Positions 48,296 through 59,003 of a stretch of 64,000 bases of DNA are shown piece by piece. The notes beneath the pieces are model-generated. The model was not told where the DNA came from. It saw nothing but the letters and a program-made list of their open reading frames with translations, and did not search any database. The DNA lies in contig MU119391.1 in NCBI GenBank assembly GCA_014904845.1, forward strand, positions 1 to 64,000, in the 5' to 3' direction. The number at the start of each line of letters is the position of its first letter. Position 1 is the first letter of the stretch. Source of the DNA: Acephala macrosclerotiorum. Taxonomy: Eukaryota > Ascomycota > Leotiomycetes > Helotiales > Mollisiaceae. The translations under genes were made by a program, and so were the position numbers.

Positions 48296-48864
48296 TTGTT
48301 CCTGGTAGCAGGGGTGATGGGGGGTGGTGGACTTGTAACGATAGGATACGATACCCGTGCATGTTGCACCTGCTATGATTTGTATGGAGTAATGGTTAAT
48401 GATGTATTATAATAGCAAGGCGTTGGAGGAAGAGTATAGCACCGCATTGTTAGACCGAGCGGGCTTGTATTGGCGTTGTGCCTAGAAACAGCATAGAAGA
48501 ATCAAGACTTCACAACATGAAAACAGACCAGCTTGCAAATGTGACGATTATGAAGATGGAGATGTGAAAGATCATGCATATGCTCTTGCCATCTGCTCTC
48601 AATCTCTTTCCATATGCCACGGCCTGGCAGCCTCTATCCAAGGCACGCTTTTGATTTCGTATCTCTCAATTTTATGGTCTGCCTTCATGCCTGGCTTAAG
48701 TCTTAGTGTCACGAGGGACATCTCTTCCCCGTCTAATTTGATTACCCAAATAAACGCCTGGATCAATGAAGAAGGTATCCACGCCGTCCATGCCATGCAA
48801 CGGATTTTATCCCCCCCAAACGCCCTCAATTCCCAAATTCCACTGTCTCCCCTCCCCCTCCTAC
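48296..48864. other. Intergenic between convergent genes
   Basis: 3' flank of the membrane-protein gene and of Rpb4. The plus frame 48564-48890 overlaps the Rpb4 stop region and lacks features. Confidence 0.4.
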
Positions 48865-49417
48865 TCAGTTCCCATACCCCATCAACTTAGTAATCTCATC
48901 CAACAACTCCTGTAGCTCCTCATCCGTAATCTTATCCTGCAAACTCGGGATCAACGTCTTTGCCTCCTCCGCCGTATCACAGCATAAAGAACCGAGTTGG
49001 GCGCGTTCGAATTTGGCGAGTTCTTTGTGGGCGGAGAGGAGGCGTTCGACGGCTTCGACATTTTCTTTGCGTTTGAAGCGCGCGAAGTGGTCGAGGTAGT
49101 CGGTGGTCTTGATTAGCATCCTATTTTACCACATTGTTAACATCCTGTTCCCTTCCGGAAATATTCCTTCTCTTTTTCTTCTTCTTAGAGAATTGGAGAG
49201 ATTGGAGAAGAGAAGGGGAAGGGGAGACAAACTCAGTCTCATTAATATTCTTTTTATCCATCCTTCGCTTCGCAACCAAAGCATTGATAACCAGTGCCGC
49301 CTCACTATGCGTCAACGCATCCACGTCTTGAAACTCCCCTAGCTTGAGTTCAGCTGCCGCTTCTTCGTCTCCTTGTGGTGCTTCACGGCTTCGGGATGTG
49401 GGGGCTGGTGTTGCCAT
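48865..49417 (-). CDS. RPB4: RNA polymerase II subunit Rpb4
   Basis: Two exons (49417-49233, 49120-48865; 112-bp intron, GTTTGT donor, TAG acceptor) give 146 residues. Motifs of the Rpb4 HRDC-like fold: ELKLGEFQDVDALTHSEA, LVAKRRMDKK, then after the intron LIKTTDYLDHFARFKRKENV and the C-terminal ITDEELQELLDEITKLM. Rpb4 pairs with Rpb7 to form the stalk of RNA polymerase II and links transcription with mRNA export and decay. Length fits the short metazoan/filamentous-fungal form rather than the longer yeast one. It starts 447 bp head to head from Trs23, so the two probably share a promoter. Confidence 0.95.
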
Positions 49418-49864
49418 CTTCTGTTTCCTTTCCGTGACCTGTCCTTGTTCTGCGCGAGTTGGATGCGACTCAAGGGCGGTGCTTTTGGAGCTGTCGCGCA
49501 GACGCCGGGAGCTTGGTCGCGGTCGTGGAGTTCGTTGGATGATACAGGAGTGCTGTGGGATGCAGAAGGAGAGCTATAGTAGAGCTGAGGGCGTAGTGGA
49601 TTCAGTGTTGAGGTGGGTTGTAGTGGGGTTCGTTGTCGCGTGAAGAAATTCTGAGTTGAACCAAAATCTGGGGAAGTCTGCCGAGCCTCGTTCTCCGACT
49701 TCAACATCGATGCGCCGAAGGCACTCGAGACCACAACGAACATTAGAATTCCACTTCGACCTTCTCTCAATACCCCGTGAAAACTTCTCCAGCTCTGCGA
49801 GCTTCCCAAATCCGAAACTCGACACCGCTCCCATAATTGCTGCTCTTTGACAACGAGTCTCAAG

Positions 49865-50463
49865 ATGTACGTTCCAACCCTACTTGGACACAGGAGAAAG
49901 AATTGACAATCTGCCATTCAGGGTCGTGTTCGCTCTTATAATAATCAACAAAGCCGGCGGTCTTATCTACCAACGCGATTTCGCAGAAGGACTCAACAAG
50001 CTCTCCATAAACGACTACCTCGTCCTGGCCGGAACATTTCACGGGTACGCATCTTTCAACACTCCCTCCACCACTCCGTTCCTCCTGTTCTGTCCTTTTT
50101 ATCCTCACAAACTAACAGTTCCTCCCTCCCAGCGTCCACGCAATAACAACCCGCCTCCACCCCCTCCACAACCACGCCCACCAGTCCTCCACTATAGAAA
50201 CCCGCCCCGACCCCCCCTCTGGCATCGAAGTCCTCGAAACCGAAAACTTCCGCCTCCAATGCTTCTCAACTCTCACCGGAACAAAATTCCTCTTGTTCAC
50301 AGAACCGCAACAACCGAATGTGGATAAGATTGTTAGTAGGATTTATGAGTTGTATGGGGATTATGTTATGAAGAATCCCTTTTATCAGTTGGAGATGCCT
50401 GTACGGTGTGAGAGCTTTGATAGGAAGTTGGTGCAGTATGTTAGGCCTCTGAACAGTAGGTGA
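49865..50463 (+). CDS. TRS23: TRAPP complex subunit Trs23 (TRAPPC4, sybindin family)
   Basis: Three exons (49865-49866, 49922-50044, 50133-50463) give 151 residues. The first exon contributes only AT of the start codon. The 55-bp intron (GTACGT...TTCAG) is removed to give ATG followed by VVFALIIINKAGGLIYQRDF, the canonical Trs23 start. Downstream: LSINDYLVLAGTFHG, then after an 88-bp intron VHAITTRLHPL, GIEVLETENFRLQCFSTLTG, TKFLLFTEP and YELYGDYVMKNPFYQLEMPV, all typical of the longin-like core. TRAPP acts as a Rab (Ypt1) exchange factor in ER-Golgi traffic. Any annotation that demands an unspliced ATG would miss the true N-terminus. Confidence 0.93.
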
Positions 50464-50830
50464 TGGGTCTCTTTGGGCGATGAAAGACAAAACAGGGTAG
50501 AAGAGGAAAGAAGATAATGAGTGGAATTTGGTTGACTGGATGTAGATTGGGGAGCTAGCGGAGCATAGGACTGGGAAAGAGGTATGCTGGCAAGAACGAT
50601 ATGAGAAAATCAGCTACCTCGCTTGCGGGAAAGGTTAGTAGACATTGGGGTGTGTCCAAGCTGTCCAAGAGGCTGGACATTCAGCAGGACAGAGACCTTG
50701 GGAAATGCAAGACATCAGAGGGCAAAGCATGGCTGTAGATATTCCTCCACGCCAATTTATGGCTCATCTAGTAGTACATTCCTACAGTCCCAACGCCACG
50801 AGCAATGCAGATCACAATTACCCATCTAGC
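50464..50830. other. Convergent intergenic spacer
   Basis: 367 bp between the stops of Trs23 and Rpn10. The plus frame 50623-50829 is not credible. It presumably holds both 3' UTRs. Confidence 0.4.
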
Positions 50831-51766
50831 TTACGCCGTGTCCATCTTGTCTGGATCCTCATCCTTCTTGTCTCCGCTTGGCTCACCGTCTTTCCCCAAC
50901 AGTGGTGCCTTCTCTCCTGCTTCGTCTTCCTCCTTAACACTCTCCAGCTTGGCCTTCTCCTCTTCGTCTTTCTTTGCCTTGTCTGCCTTCTCCACTCTCG
51001 CCTTCTCCTCTTCCATACTCATTCTTAGCGCAAGAGCCAGCTCTGGGTCGACCGAAGGATCAATACCAAACTCGAAACTTTCTCCACCACCAGCACCCTC
51101 TGCTCCACCTCCAGCACCAGCTCCTGACCCATCGCCATTCAATATCGGAGTCGTGATGAGCTGATCAGAAAGCAGACCAGGTCCTGGAGGAATGATGACA
51201 ATATGTGATCCATCACCACTCTTCACATTCTCGTTGAACGCCGTAAGCTTGTTCGTCGTATCATCATCCAGCTGTCCAAATGCCACAAAGTCGATGCTGA
51301 TATTGTTCTTCTTCATCTTCTTCGCTAGCTTGACCAGAGTTTTGTCGTCTTCGGCGATCGGGCTGCAGGTAAAGACCACAATACGTTGACGTTGGGACTT
51401 GTTCTGTCGGTGCTTCAAAGCTAGCTATTCACCTATCAGCATCTATTTCTAAAGCAGGAAAGAATTCATACATACACCAGCAATCTGAATCCCGGTTGCC
51501 AAATGACTACTACCTCTGATCTTGCTCTTCGTACGATGTAAACCCTCCAAGATCTTGCCATGATCCGTTGTTAACGTAACCAAGACCTCTGGTCCCTTCC
51601 CGCCCATACTCATGAGTCCAACGGAGGATTCGGGGTTGCCTTGTGTGATGGCGGAGAAGATCAGGGAGACGGCATCGCTTTGGGCTTCGTAACGAGTGGG
51701 TGTGTAGTCTCCGTTTCGACTGCTTTCGCTGTTGTCTACCACTACCATTACTGCTTCGAGAACCAT
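50831..51766 (-). CDS. RPN10: 26S proteasome ubiquitin receptor Rpn10
   Basis: Two exons (51766-51477, 51425-50831; 51-bp intron GTATGT...ATAG) give 294 residues. The N-terminal VWA domain starts MVLEAVMVVVDNSESSRNGD and includes ANPESSVG-like and SHLATGIQIAGLALKHRQNK segments, the latter restored by splicing. The VWA continues with RIVVFTCSPI and SIDFVAFG. One ubiquitin-interacting motif is clear (DPELALALRMSMEEE). The Lys/Glu-rich tail ends PDKMDTA. Rpn10 sits between lid and base of the 19S particle and binds polyubiquitin. A single UIM is the usual fungal form. It starts 388 bp head to head from the borealin-like gene. Confidence 0.96.
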
Positions 51767-52154
51767 GGTGACGAATGTGCTTCTGCTGAGGTCTTGAACG
51801 GAGAAATAGATGTGTGTCGAGAAGCAGGAAGATGTTGGTTCGAGCTGTGGGTGGGGGTAGTCGAGATTATTATTGAGAAGTCGAAATGGTGAGGCTCAAG
51901 GTAGCTGTGGATGCGCGTACCTGCTAATAAGATCCTTGTAGCTTTAAGCTCATTTGGCGCTAACGCCTAATCGGGATGCGCCTTCCAACTGGTTTGTTTA
52001 CTTTGAACGTCGTGACAAGAACACCAAGAACCAAGAACTACGTACGAAAGGACGAAACCGACTACGAAAACAACTCTTGCAATCGCATCTTCTCATCACA
52101 CAATCTATCATCAGACTACAAAGAATAATCAAATACCAAACCACAACACACGAT
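51767..52154. promoter_or_regulatory. Shared head-to-head promoter, Rpn10 / borealin-like gene
   Basis: 388 bp between the two start codons, the only room for both promoters. An ACTACGTACG-type A/C-rich leader precedes the plus-strand gene. No defined operator can be named; a proteasome control element (GGTGGCAAA) was not seen. Confidence 0.4.
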
Positions 52155-53339
52155 ATGGCTCCGACGCGTTCCAAGAAGCAGCGCAAGTCCACCGAATCTG
52201 CCAGCTCTGTCGATGTACAGAGCTTTCCAGCTCCTCCAAAAATGGTTCCTACAAAGACCCAGACCCCTCCGAACAACAGAAGTCCCATTCGAAAGACGAA
52301 GATGGGCATTACAGCAGCGCAGAGACAGGTTTTGATCGATAACCTACAGTTAGAGAGTATGGAGCTCACACCCATTACGACCTCGAAATGAGTGAGACTG
52401 TTAGGACACATTGGCTGATTACGTTTACACTAGTTACCGAACGTGCCAGAAAACTTCGAGCACAATATACGATGCAGGCACAGCAATTACGGACGCGTAT
52501 TGAGATCCGAGTCAACAGAATACCCGTCGCATTGAGGAAGGCAAAGATGGGGGATTTGCAACTAAAGTATACCGAGACTGTTTCCGAAGCCGCTGCTTCG
52601 ACATCACACAAGATCAATTCGCCAGCCAAGAATCTAATCCAAGAAGAACAAGCTCGGTCACGCGTCAGTCCTTCGCCACAACGCGGCACCAAACGATTGA
52701 GGTATAAGCTTTCGTCCCATTTCGCGAATCTAGCTAACACGATGCAGCGATGATATGGACAAGGAGAATGAAGATATCGAAAATCCCAAGAAGAGAACAC
52801 GAGGAGCACCAGTCCCACCAACACGTACAACATCCAAAGCGAAGATCCAACCATCACAGGTCTTGTCCCCACGATCTGCCAACTCTCGCACCTTACCACG
52901 ATCACCAGTTGCACGTCCTATATCTCCGCAAAAGTCTTTCCTCGCACGACCTATTTCTCCATTGAAACCAACAGCACCGGCACCAGCTGGAGGAGCAGCA
53001 GGGATCCTGACGAATATGGTTGAGAAGGCGAAAACAACGAGGGCTACTGTGACACGAAAGGTCCCAGCAGAAAGTAGTGCAGCAGGGGCAGGACGAGGAA
53101 GAAGAGCGGCGCCTGCAGCGTCTGCACTAAAGGTTGGAAGGGGAAGAGCAAGTACTATCAGTGAGAGTAGTGATTCGAGTAATACAACCGTGGTGAGAAA
53201 ACCAGTGGCACCCGCGAAGAAGACGATGATGAGTACGATCAAGGGGATGGGAAGTCAGAAGAAGATACCCGCAGCTGCGAAAAGCACAGCTTCAACGGCA
53301 CCTGTGTCGACGGGGAGGGTTCTCAGGAAGAGGAATTGA
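52155..53339 (+). CDS. NBL1: Borealin-type / Nbl1 chromosomal passenger complex protein
   Basis: Three exons (52155-52356, 52434-52701, 52748-53339; introns 77 and 46 bp) give 353 residues. The start is MAPTRSKKQRKS. The conserved Nbl1/borealin N-terminal helix spans the first intron: MGITAAQRQVLIDNLQLE, then ITERARKLRAQYTMQAQQL and the RIPVALRKAKMGDL end. This helix packs with INCENP and survivin homologues in the chromosomal passenger complex that positions Aurora kinase at mitosis. The remainder is long, basic and disordered with RPISPQKS/RPISPLKP and SPRS sites fitting CDK or Aurora phosphorylation, ending VLRKRN. It is much longer than budding-yeast Nbl1 and resembles filamentous-fungal forms. 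Confidence 0.85.
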
Positions 53340-53577
53340 GACAGAAGCTCGAGCGAGCTTAGAGATTCGAGATTCGTTTTATGGTTTTGTTCCATGGACG
53401 TTTGTAGATTATCGTTCGGCGTTTATGGGCTGCTTGTTGGATTGTTGCATCGAGAAAGTCCATATCTAGGACAATGAATACGAATCGTATATGAACTCGA
53501 CGCAAATGGTATCGTATTTCATTTTCCAACCATTCGCGCCCATTCTCCCGTGATCGTCCCATTCCTCACTAAAGACC

Positions 53578-54450
53578 CTACCCTCCAGCACCGCTCCCCT
53601 TCTTCTTCTTATCCTCCACAAGCTCAATATTATCCTCCGGAATCACAGGAAACTTCTCCAAAAAGAACTCCTCAATCTCCTCGCTCACATCTCCCTGAAC
53701 CACGATCTCCTCTCCTCCGCTGGCTACTTTTGTGACAGAGGCGCCGGTTGCAAATTTCTTGCCTAGGTCTTTGGCTACTTTTTTGTTTTCGAGGCCGAAG
53801 TTTTCCAGGCCGGTAACTGTTGTGACGAATTTTCTCTGCAGAAATTTGTATCAGCTCCCAGGCTATTTTTCCATGAAATGCGCTGCTGGATGGTGGAGCA
53901 TTGGAGAGCGGGAAACTGGACGAACCTTATTCCGTTCAACCCGCTTGATAATAACCTTACTGCTCTTAATCGTGGCCGCCTGTTTCGCCTCCGCTGCCTC
54001 GGCCTTCAGCGCTTTCTTATGTGCGTCTTTCTCTGCTCGTTTTTGGGCGTCGAGGGACAATGTACTCGTTGCTGCTGCTAGGGCATCTGCCGTTGACCCA
54101 CGTCAGCATGTATTCTGCACATATCTAGAAGGGAGAGGGGAGCATGACTGGGAAAGAGGGAGAGGAAGGCAAACCTTCAGACCATAATCGCTCGTACATG
54201 TTTCCGTAGTTCTTTTGTAGCCAGTCCTGACATTTCTTTACTGTACCGCCGAATTCGCAGTACTGTCCACATATTCTTGTCAGCTTCATTCTTCCTCCGT
54301 GTACCTTCCATACCTCGGGTGGTAAACTGCAAACTGTATCACCACATTAGCAGTGGTTCGAGAGATGGTGGGGCAAGAAGGGAAAGACACACCTCCGCAG
54401 TAGACTACATGTCTGGATTGCGGCTCGAGGGGTGCTTCTACGTCCGCCAT
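53578..54450 (-). CDS. TMA22: Translation factor Tma22 (DENR homologue)
   Basis: Five exons (54450-54393, 54333-54314, 54262-54175, 54086-53926, 53835-53578) give 194 residues. The second exon is only 20 nt. Splicing yields VVYCGVCSLPPEYCEFGGT, the diagnostic Cys-rich N-terminus, then KKCQDWLQKNYGNMYERLW. An Ala/Lys-rich coiled linker (LDAQKRAEKDAHKKALKAEA) follows, then the SUI1 domain: VIIKRVERNKRKFVTTVTGL, GLENKKVAKDLGKKFATGAS, and EEIVVQGDVSEEIEEFFLEK. Tma22/DENR works with Tma20/MCT-1 in 40S recycling and reinitiation. The end is DKKKKGSGAGG. Convergent with the borealin-like gene. Confidence 0.95.
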
Positions 54451-55611
54451 GATATTGGAAGGTCTATTGTTCAGAGGTCGTAGAGTGTAGGGCGCTTTGT
54501 AGGTTGGAGTGATGGAGGGGAAATGGGAAGAAATGGCGGGGCAGGTGAGCTAGCGGCCGCTTCGAGGCTCTTCTCGAGTTTTGCGTCTTTCTTCCTTTCT
54601 ATATTTTTGTGAAATCTCACTTTCGGTCATTGAGTCGTGTGAATGGGTGTCTGCATTTTCAATGGAAACCCTAATTCTATTTAGTTCGAGGGAAAGTTTC
54701 CTAGGACTTCGGACTATTTATTCTAGAGATTCGTTCATAAACAAAGAGTCCAATTACCGCTTCGAGTCGAACGACATATCAAGGAAAGTCTTGCTATGAA
54801 CAAAGATGGTGTATTCGGTTCGTATTGAGTGTATCCCATTTATCCATCAGTCTTCATAATTGCCTTTCCTAAATGCGAATTATGGTTCTATTTGCTTGAC
54901 CTGCTTTGGGACGAGGATGGTTTGGGCTAGGTAATTTGCTTGGACTTTTCAACGCTTACCATCAACACTCTCCGTTCGCAAGTATGAGGTTGATAGCTTC
55001 TTATGTTTTGTAGGTATGCGAGGTTGTTGCTGGAATACCAATGACCGGCGAGCTGGGACCTTTCGTGAGCGGGTAGCAGCGTGACTCGGGAACATATCAC
55101 CCCGGATATGGTTCTACAACGCAGCACAGTCTGAAGTTTGAGTTTTCTGTTCTACACAATTTTGCCAGTTGGCCAGTGGTTATGGCATTTTGAAGTCTGA
55201 CGAACTCTACATTCTTTCACTGCGGTGTCCTCAGAGACACAAAGCTGAGTCCGAGTGTTTTATGGCAAGATCATCTCATCTTCTGGGTCAGTACAATGAT
55301 GGCCTAAACTCCTGCCTCTGCAACTTCATTGAGACAAATCAGCCAGGTGAGCGGCTGAATGTTTTCTGCAAATGTCTGTGGTTTATATTGAGACTCTTGG
55401 AAAATACAGAACCAGACACATAACCGACTTTGTCCATCCTGGTGTCGAAGACATCGGCATTCGATGATGAAGGTCTTCGTCGCGTGCTCAACGTGGCAGA
55501 GTACCAAGTCACTAATGTATGGAGTAAATTTGACGTCCGATATAAGTACTCTACAACCTGCTAGACAACTTTCCTTTCGGTCTGGTCAATTTTCGTACTC
55601 ATGCCTTCAAG
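54451..55611. other. Intergenic, no gene seen
   Basis: Promoter of Tma22 at the left. Short frames (54581-54799, 55169-55423, minus 54927-55127) are without features. Confidence 0.35.
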
Positions 55612-56806
55612 ATGGGACGATCAACGGCGGTCTTATTAGGCATCTTTAGCATATCTAATGCAGGTTTGTATATACTGCTCTATTCTCTTAGCGATGAGTT
55701 ATTCACATGATAGTAGAATTGTTCTACCGCCACCTTCAAGCGCAGTAAGCTTTTCCTGGGTCGCAACCATTGATCAAGTGGCACCAAAATTTACCACGAA
55801 GATGATGTCCACCGACAGCCACGTCTCCCAGGCTGCAACGTTTGCTCCTGCCCCAGCCTCCCCCGATATCAGTGAACTCCTTGCCCAGCTTTCAGGTCTG
55901 GCTGCTCAGACCCAGGACAATTCCGGAGCGCCCACAACTACAATCACGTCTACCCCCGCTGTGAGTACTTTGCGAACCTTTCTATCCCAAAAACCTTCGT
56001 TGTAAGGTGTGGATCGATGCGCTTCACGCTTGATTTGCTAAGAAGTTGATGGTCTTGCTCATGCTATCGGTCTACTACCACAGAAATTGTAGACAATAAA
56101 GATGTTAGTGCATTACTCGCCGAACTTTCAAGTTTAGCTGCTCAGACCCAAGATGATTCTGGGGTACCCACAAGTGCACTCACGTCTCCATCCGCTGTGA
56201 GTAGCCTTGTCCTCCGATCCAAATTGCTAGTTCACCGCCGTTTTCAGGCTGTCACAACGGGGGCTGCTTACAATGCAGCTGTTAGTGAACTACTCGCCGA
56301 ACTTTCAAGCCTTGCTGCTGAAGTCGGAGATGACGCTGCTCTCACAAGTGTAGCAGTTTCTTCCAGCACGGCATCTCTTCAACAGCTGCTGCCACCACAA
56401 CATCAGGTAACATTTCCCACTCCAATACCTTTAACTAGCACTGACTATCCAAGCTCTTCCCCCATCGACCGCATCCCTCTCACCCTTGTTCAAAATCTAC
56501 ATGATCCCCTTCCAATTTACCCCCTTCCAATACGCCTTCCCCTTCAATCAACGGGGTCCACCAGCCTACCTAGACAGCAACGGAAACGCCGTCCTCTCAC
56601 AATCCTTCGCCGGAACATTCGCTCTTGTCCTTCCCAACGGCTATCTCGTCTCCGTCAATCCCGCTACCAAACTCTCTTATGCTTCCAATGCGAGTTACTT
56701 CGCAGATACGACTGATGACCTGAATGACGACACTTCCACCGATTACTTGGAATTCAAAAAATTTCTCGATGATGCAGAATCTCTAGATGCTTATGGGAGT
56801 TGGAAT

Positions 56807-57661
56807 CAGTGTGAGAAATTGAGTAGTATTCAATAGCAATTCTAGTACTACTCAACTCAACTCAACCAAAATCCTATGCTACTCTACTCAACTCAATAGC
56901 TAATGAGTAGTATTGAGTAGGCTATTGAGTAGAATCACGTGGGTTGAGCCGCAATGCTTAATTGGCTGAATTAGCGAAAAGGCTAGAAGAGTAAGCCTAA
57001 TTGAGTAGAGCGCCTCGCTTATTTAAGCTCCGAAAGTTTTGCCGACGCCGAAAACCAAAAACTTTCAAACAATTAACTCGAAAGATTTAATTAATAATAA
57101 ATTAAATAAATTGTTTAAAAATATATCCTTCGGGACTTAAAATCTTTCAGATATTTAAAATAACCTCCGAGAATTTAAAGCCGAAATATTGTTTGGTTTA
57201 TTAAATAATATATATAATTAAACTTTAAAAATATGTTTTATGTCACGCATATATAGTGATGCTGCAGTAGTAGTGGAGAGCTTGATTCAACTAAAAAGTG
57301 CTACCACGGACTATATAGTTCGTGACACGTGACTAGACTGGTGCCTGAGGCACCAGTGTGTAGAGAGAGAGTTCTCGTAACATTTTACATTAAAAAAAAG
57401 TAGTTTTTATTGTTTTTTTTATTCAAATTATAAATTGTATTAGATTTTAATACTTAGATTAATGGTTTTATTCTCTTATTAAAAATATTTTATTTATGTA
57501 ATTTTATATGTGACGGTCACGTGTCTATTCAATAGTATTGAATAGCTACACACTACTCAATTCAATAGCTTAGTCATAGCACTGCTACTCCTACTCAACT
57601 CAATAGTACTCAATACTATTCAATAGCTATTTAAATAGTTGAGTATTTTTTTCTTACACTA
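56807..57661. mobile_element. hAT-type non-autonomous element (855 bp)
   Basis: It interrupts the secreted-protein gene and is flanked by the 8-bp duplication GTTGGAAT (56799-56806, 57662-57669). Ends are inverted: CAGTGTGAGAAA at the left and TTTCTTACACTA at the right. CAGTGT-like ends with 8-bp duplications define the hAT superfamily. Subterminal zones are packed with TACTCAA/TTGAGTA motifs in both orientations. The middle is AT-rich with no transposase ORF, so it needs a transposase elsewhere. The last base A instead of G could be a RIP-type change. Confidence 0.88.
57337..57357. repeat. 9-bp-arm palindrome inside the hAT element
   Basis: ACTGGTGCC and GGCACCAGT separated by TGA, a perfect hairpin near the element's centre. 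It lies next to CACGTG-containing sequence. Function unknown. Confidence 0.7.
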
Positions 57662-58023
57662 GTTGGAATTTGGTTTCTCCTGATGGCACTATCAGTCTAG
57701 GAAATGGGTTCCTGGACGGACTGGGACAACCCGGCACGAAGTTACAACTTAGTAATTCTGGTCTGGCAAACGGGGTTGCGAGATATTGTGCTACAATGAA
57801 CCCTACGGGGCGAGGAAATGGTCAATCGTTTGAGGCGCAACGACCTGTCCAAGTTGGTGGGTATACTGGGGATTTTGTGGGGGATTCCGTTGAGGGTTTT
57901 CTGTATGCTCAGGCTGTAAGTGGAAGTCTGGGTAGGGCGATTCCTTCGATTGTGGCTCCTACAGCAGCCACAAGTGCTACTCCCGCACTCCCAAAACTGG
58001 GACTTCCTGGCCTTGGGGGTTGA

Positions 58024-59003
58024 TCACATGAGGGGGACTTGGTCGTAACGAGGGAACCATGGAAACAGTTTGGTAGAGCGGTTAGGCTTGGGGGACTGAC
58101 CTTCATCTGAGGCTCTTGTATAGTATAATCATGTTTAATACAGGAATCGATTACATTCGCATTTACTATTTCAACTTTCTTCGAATTTTAAAGAGGCAAG
58201 CGTTCCCACCCAGACGGTCGATGGCCGTTGGTGATTCGTACAACTTGGGGAAACCATTAATTTGGAGACGAAAGCTTAATTCGGCGACCGTCTATGCTCC
58301 CCTGACCCCAAAGCCATGCCATCGGAACCCATGTGCTGCAAACTGTACTGCATCAATTGTGTTCCATAACTCAGCTTCTCAACTGCAATGACCAACAGGT
58401 ACTAATCAGGCACGTAAGCCTTCGTCCTACTATGCATCAGAATTCCTAAGTCACAATGTATGAGACTCAATGTTGATGATTGATGATTGACCTATGATAG
58501 AGGTATGGGTGCATCTAACAATGCCACAGACTATTCTTAGACATTATGCACACACTTCTTCAAACTTCCTCCTACTCCAGCATACATGCATCCAAAGATA
58601 CAATGCAACGTCTTGCTATGCGTTAAAATCGACCTCCGACACCAAACGCCATATCCTACAGGAGACTGAACTGACGCTGAATCGCTATGTCAAACGAACC
58701 GAAACTAACTTCCACTGTCTGCTTCTCAAGTCCTTGCATCCTAGACCATACATGGCACGCTATTTCCACGTTCCGCGGCTTCCATCCTTTTGTTAGTCTT
58801 GATACCAGGTCTGGGATCCAAAATACAAGCCGATGCCTCGTCGGCCGCTGCATTGGAACCTGGACCGAGATGTCACATGCAATTGCCCCTCTTCGTCCAC
58901 CGCAGGCTCAGCAGTTTCTCCATTCCTTCTTTCCAAGTATTACCCAAAATTCATCACGCCATATCGTCGTAATAGTGGACCAACCCGTTCCACATTCCCA
59001 TCT
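58024..59003. other. Intergenic, no gene seen
   Basis: Downstream of the interrupted gene and of the membrane-protein gene on the other strand. Small plus frames (58494-58796, 58687-59013) lack domains. Confidence 0.35.

Larger units (their letters stand above)
55612..58023 (+). pseudogene. Secreted repeat protein gene interrupted by a hAT element
   Basis: Exon 1 (55612-55663) encodes a signal-like peptide MGRSTAVLLGIFSISNA. An 82-bp intron leads to an Ala/Ser-rich part. Three related exons follow, each with an (E/A)LLAELSSLAAQTQD-type unit and two ending at a GTGAGT donor (exon ends at 55960 and 56196; the last unit starts at 56248). The C-terminal part reads PPAYLDSNGNAVLSQSFAG, FALVLPNGYLVSVNP, then LDAYGSWN at 56806. 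It resumes in frame at 57670 with LVSPDGTISLGNGFLDGLG and ends KLGLPGLGG at 58023. The inserted 855 bp bring an in-frame TAG at 56834. Phases also fail between the first and second repeat exons and before the C-terminal part, so extra lesions or missed splicing are possible. Family unknown; probably extracellular. Confidence 0.65.
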
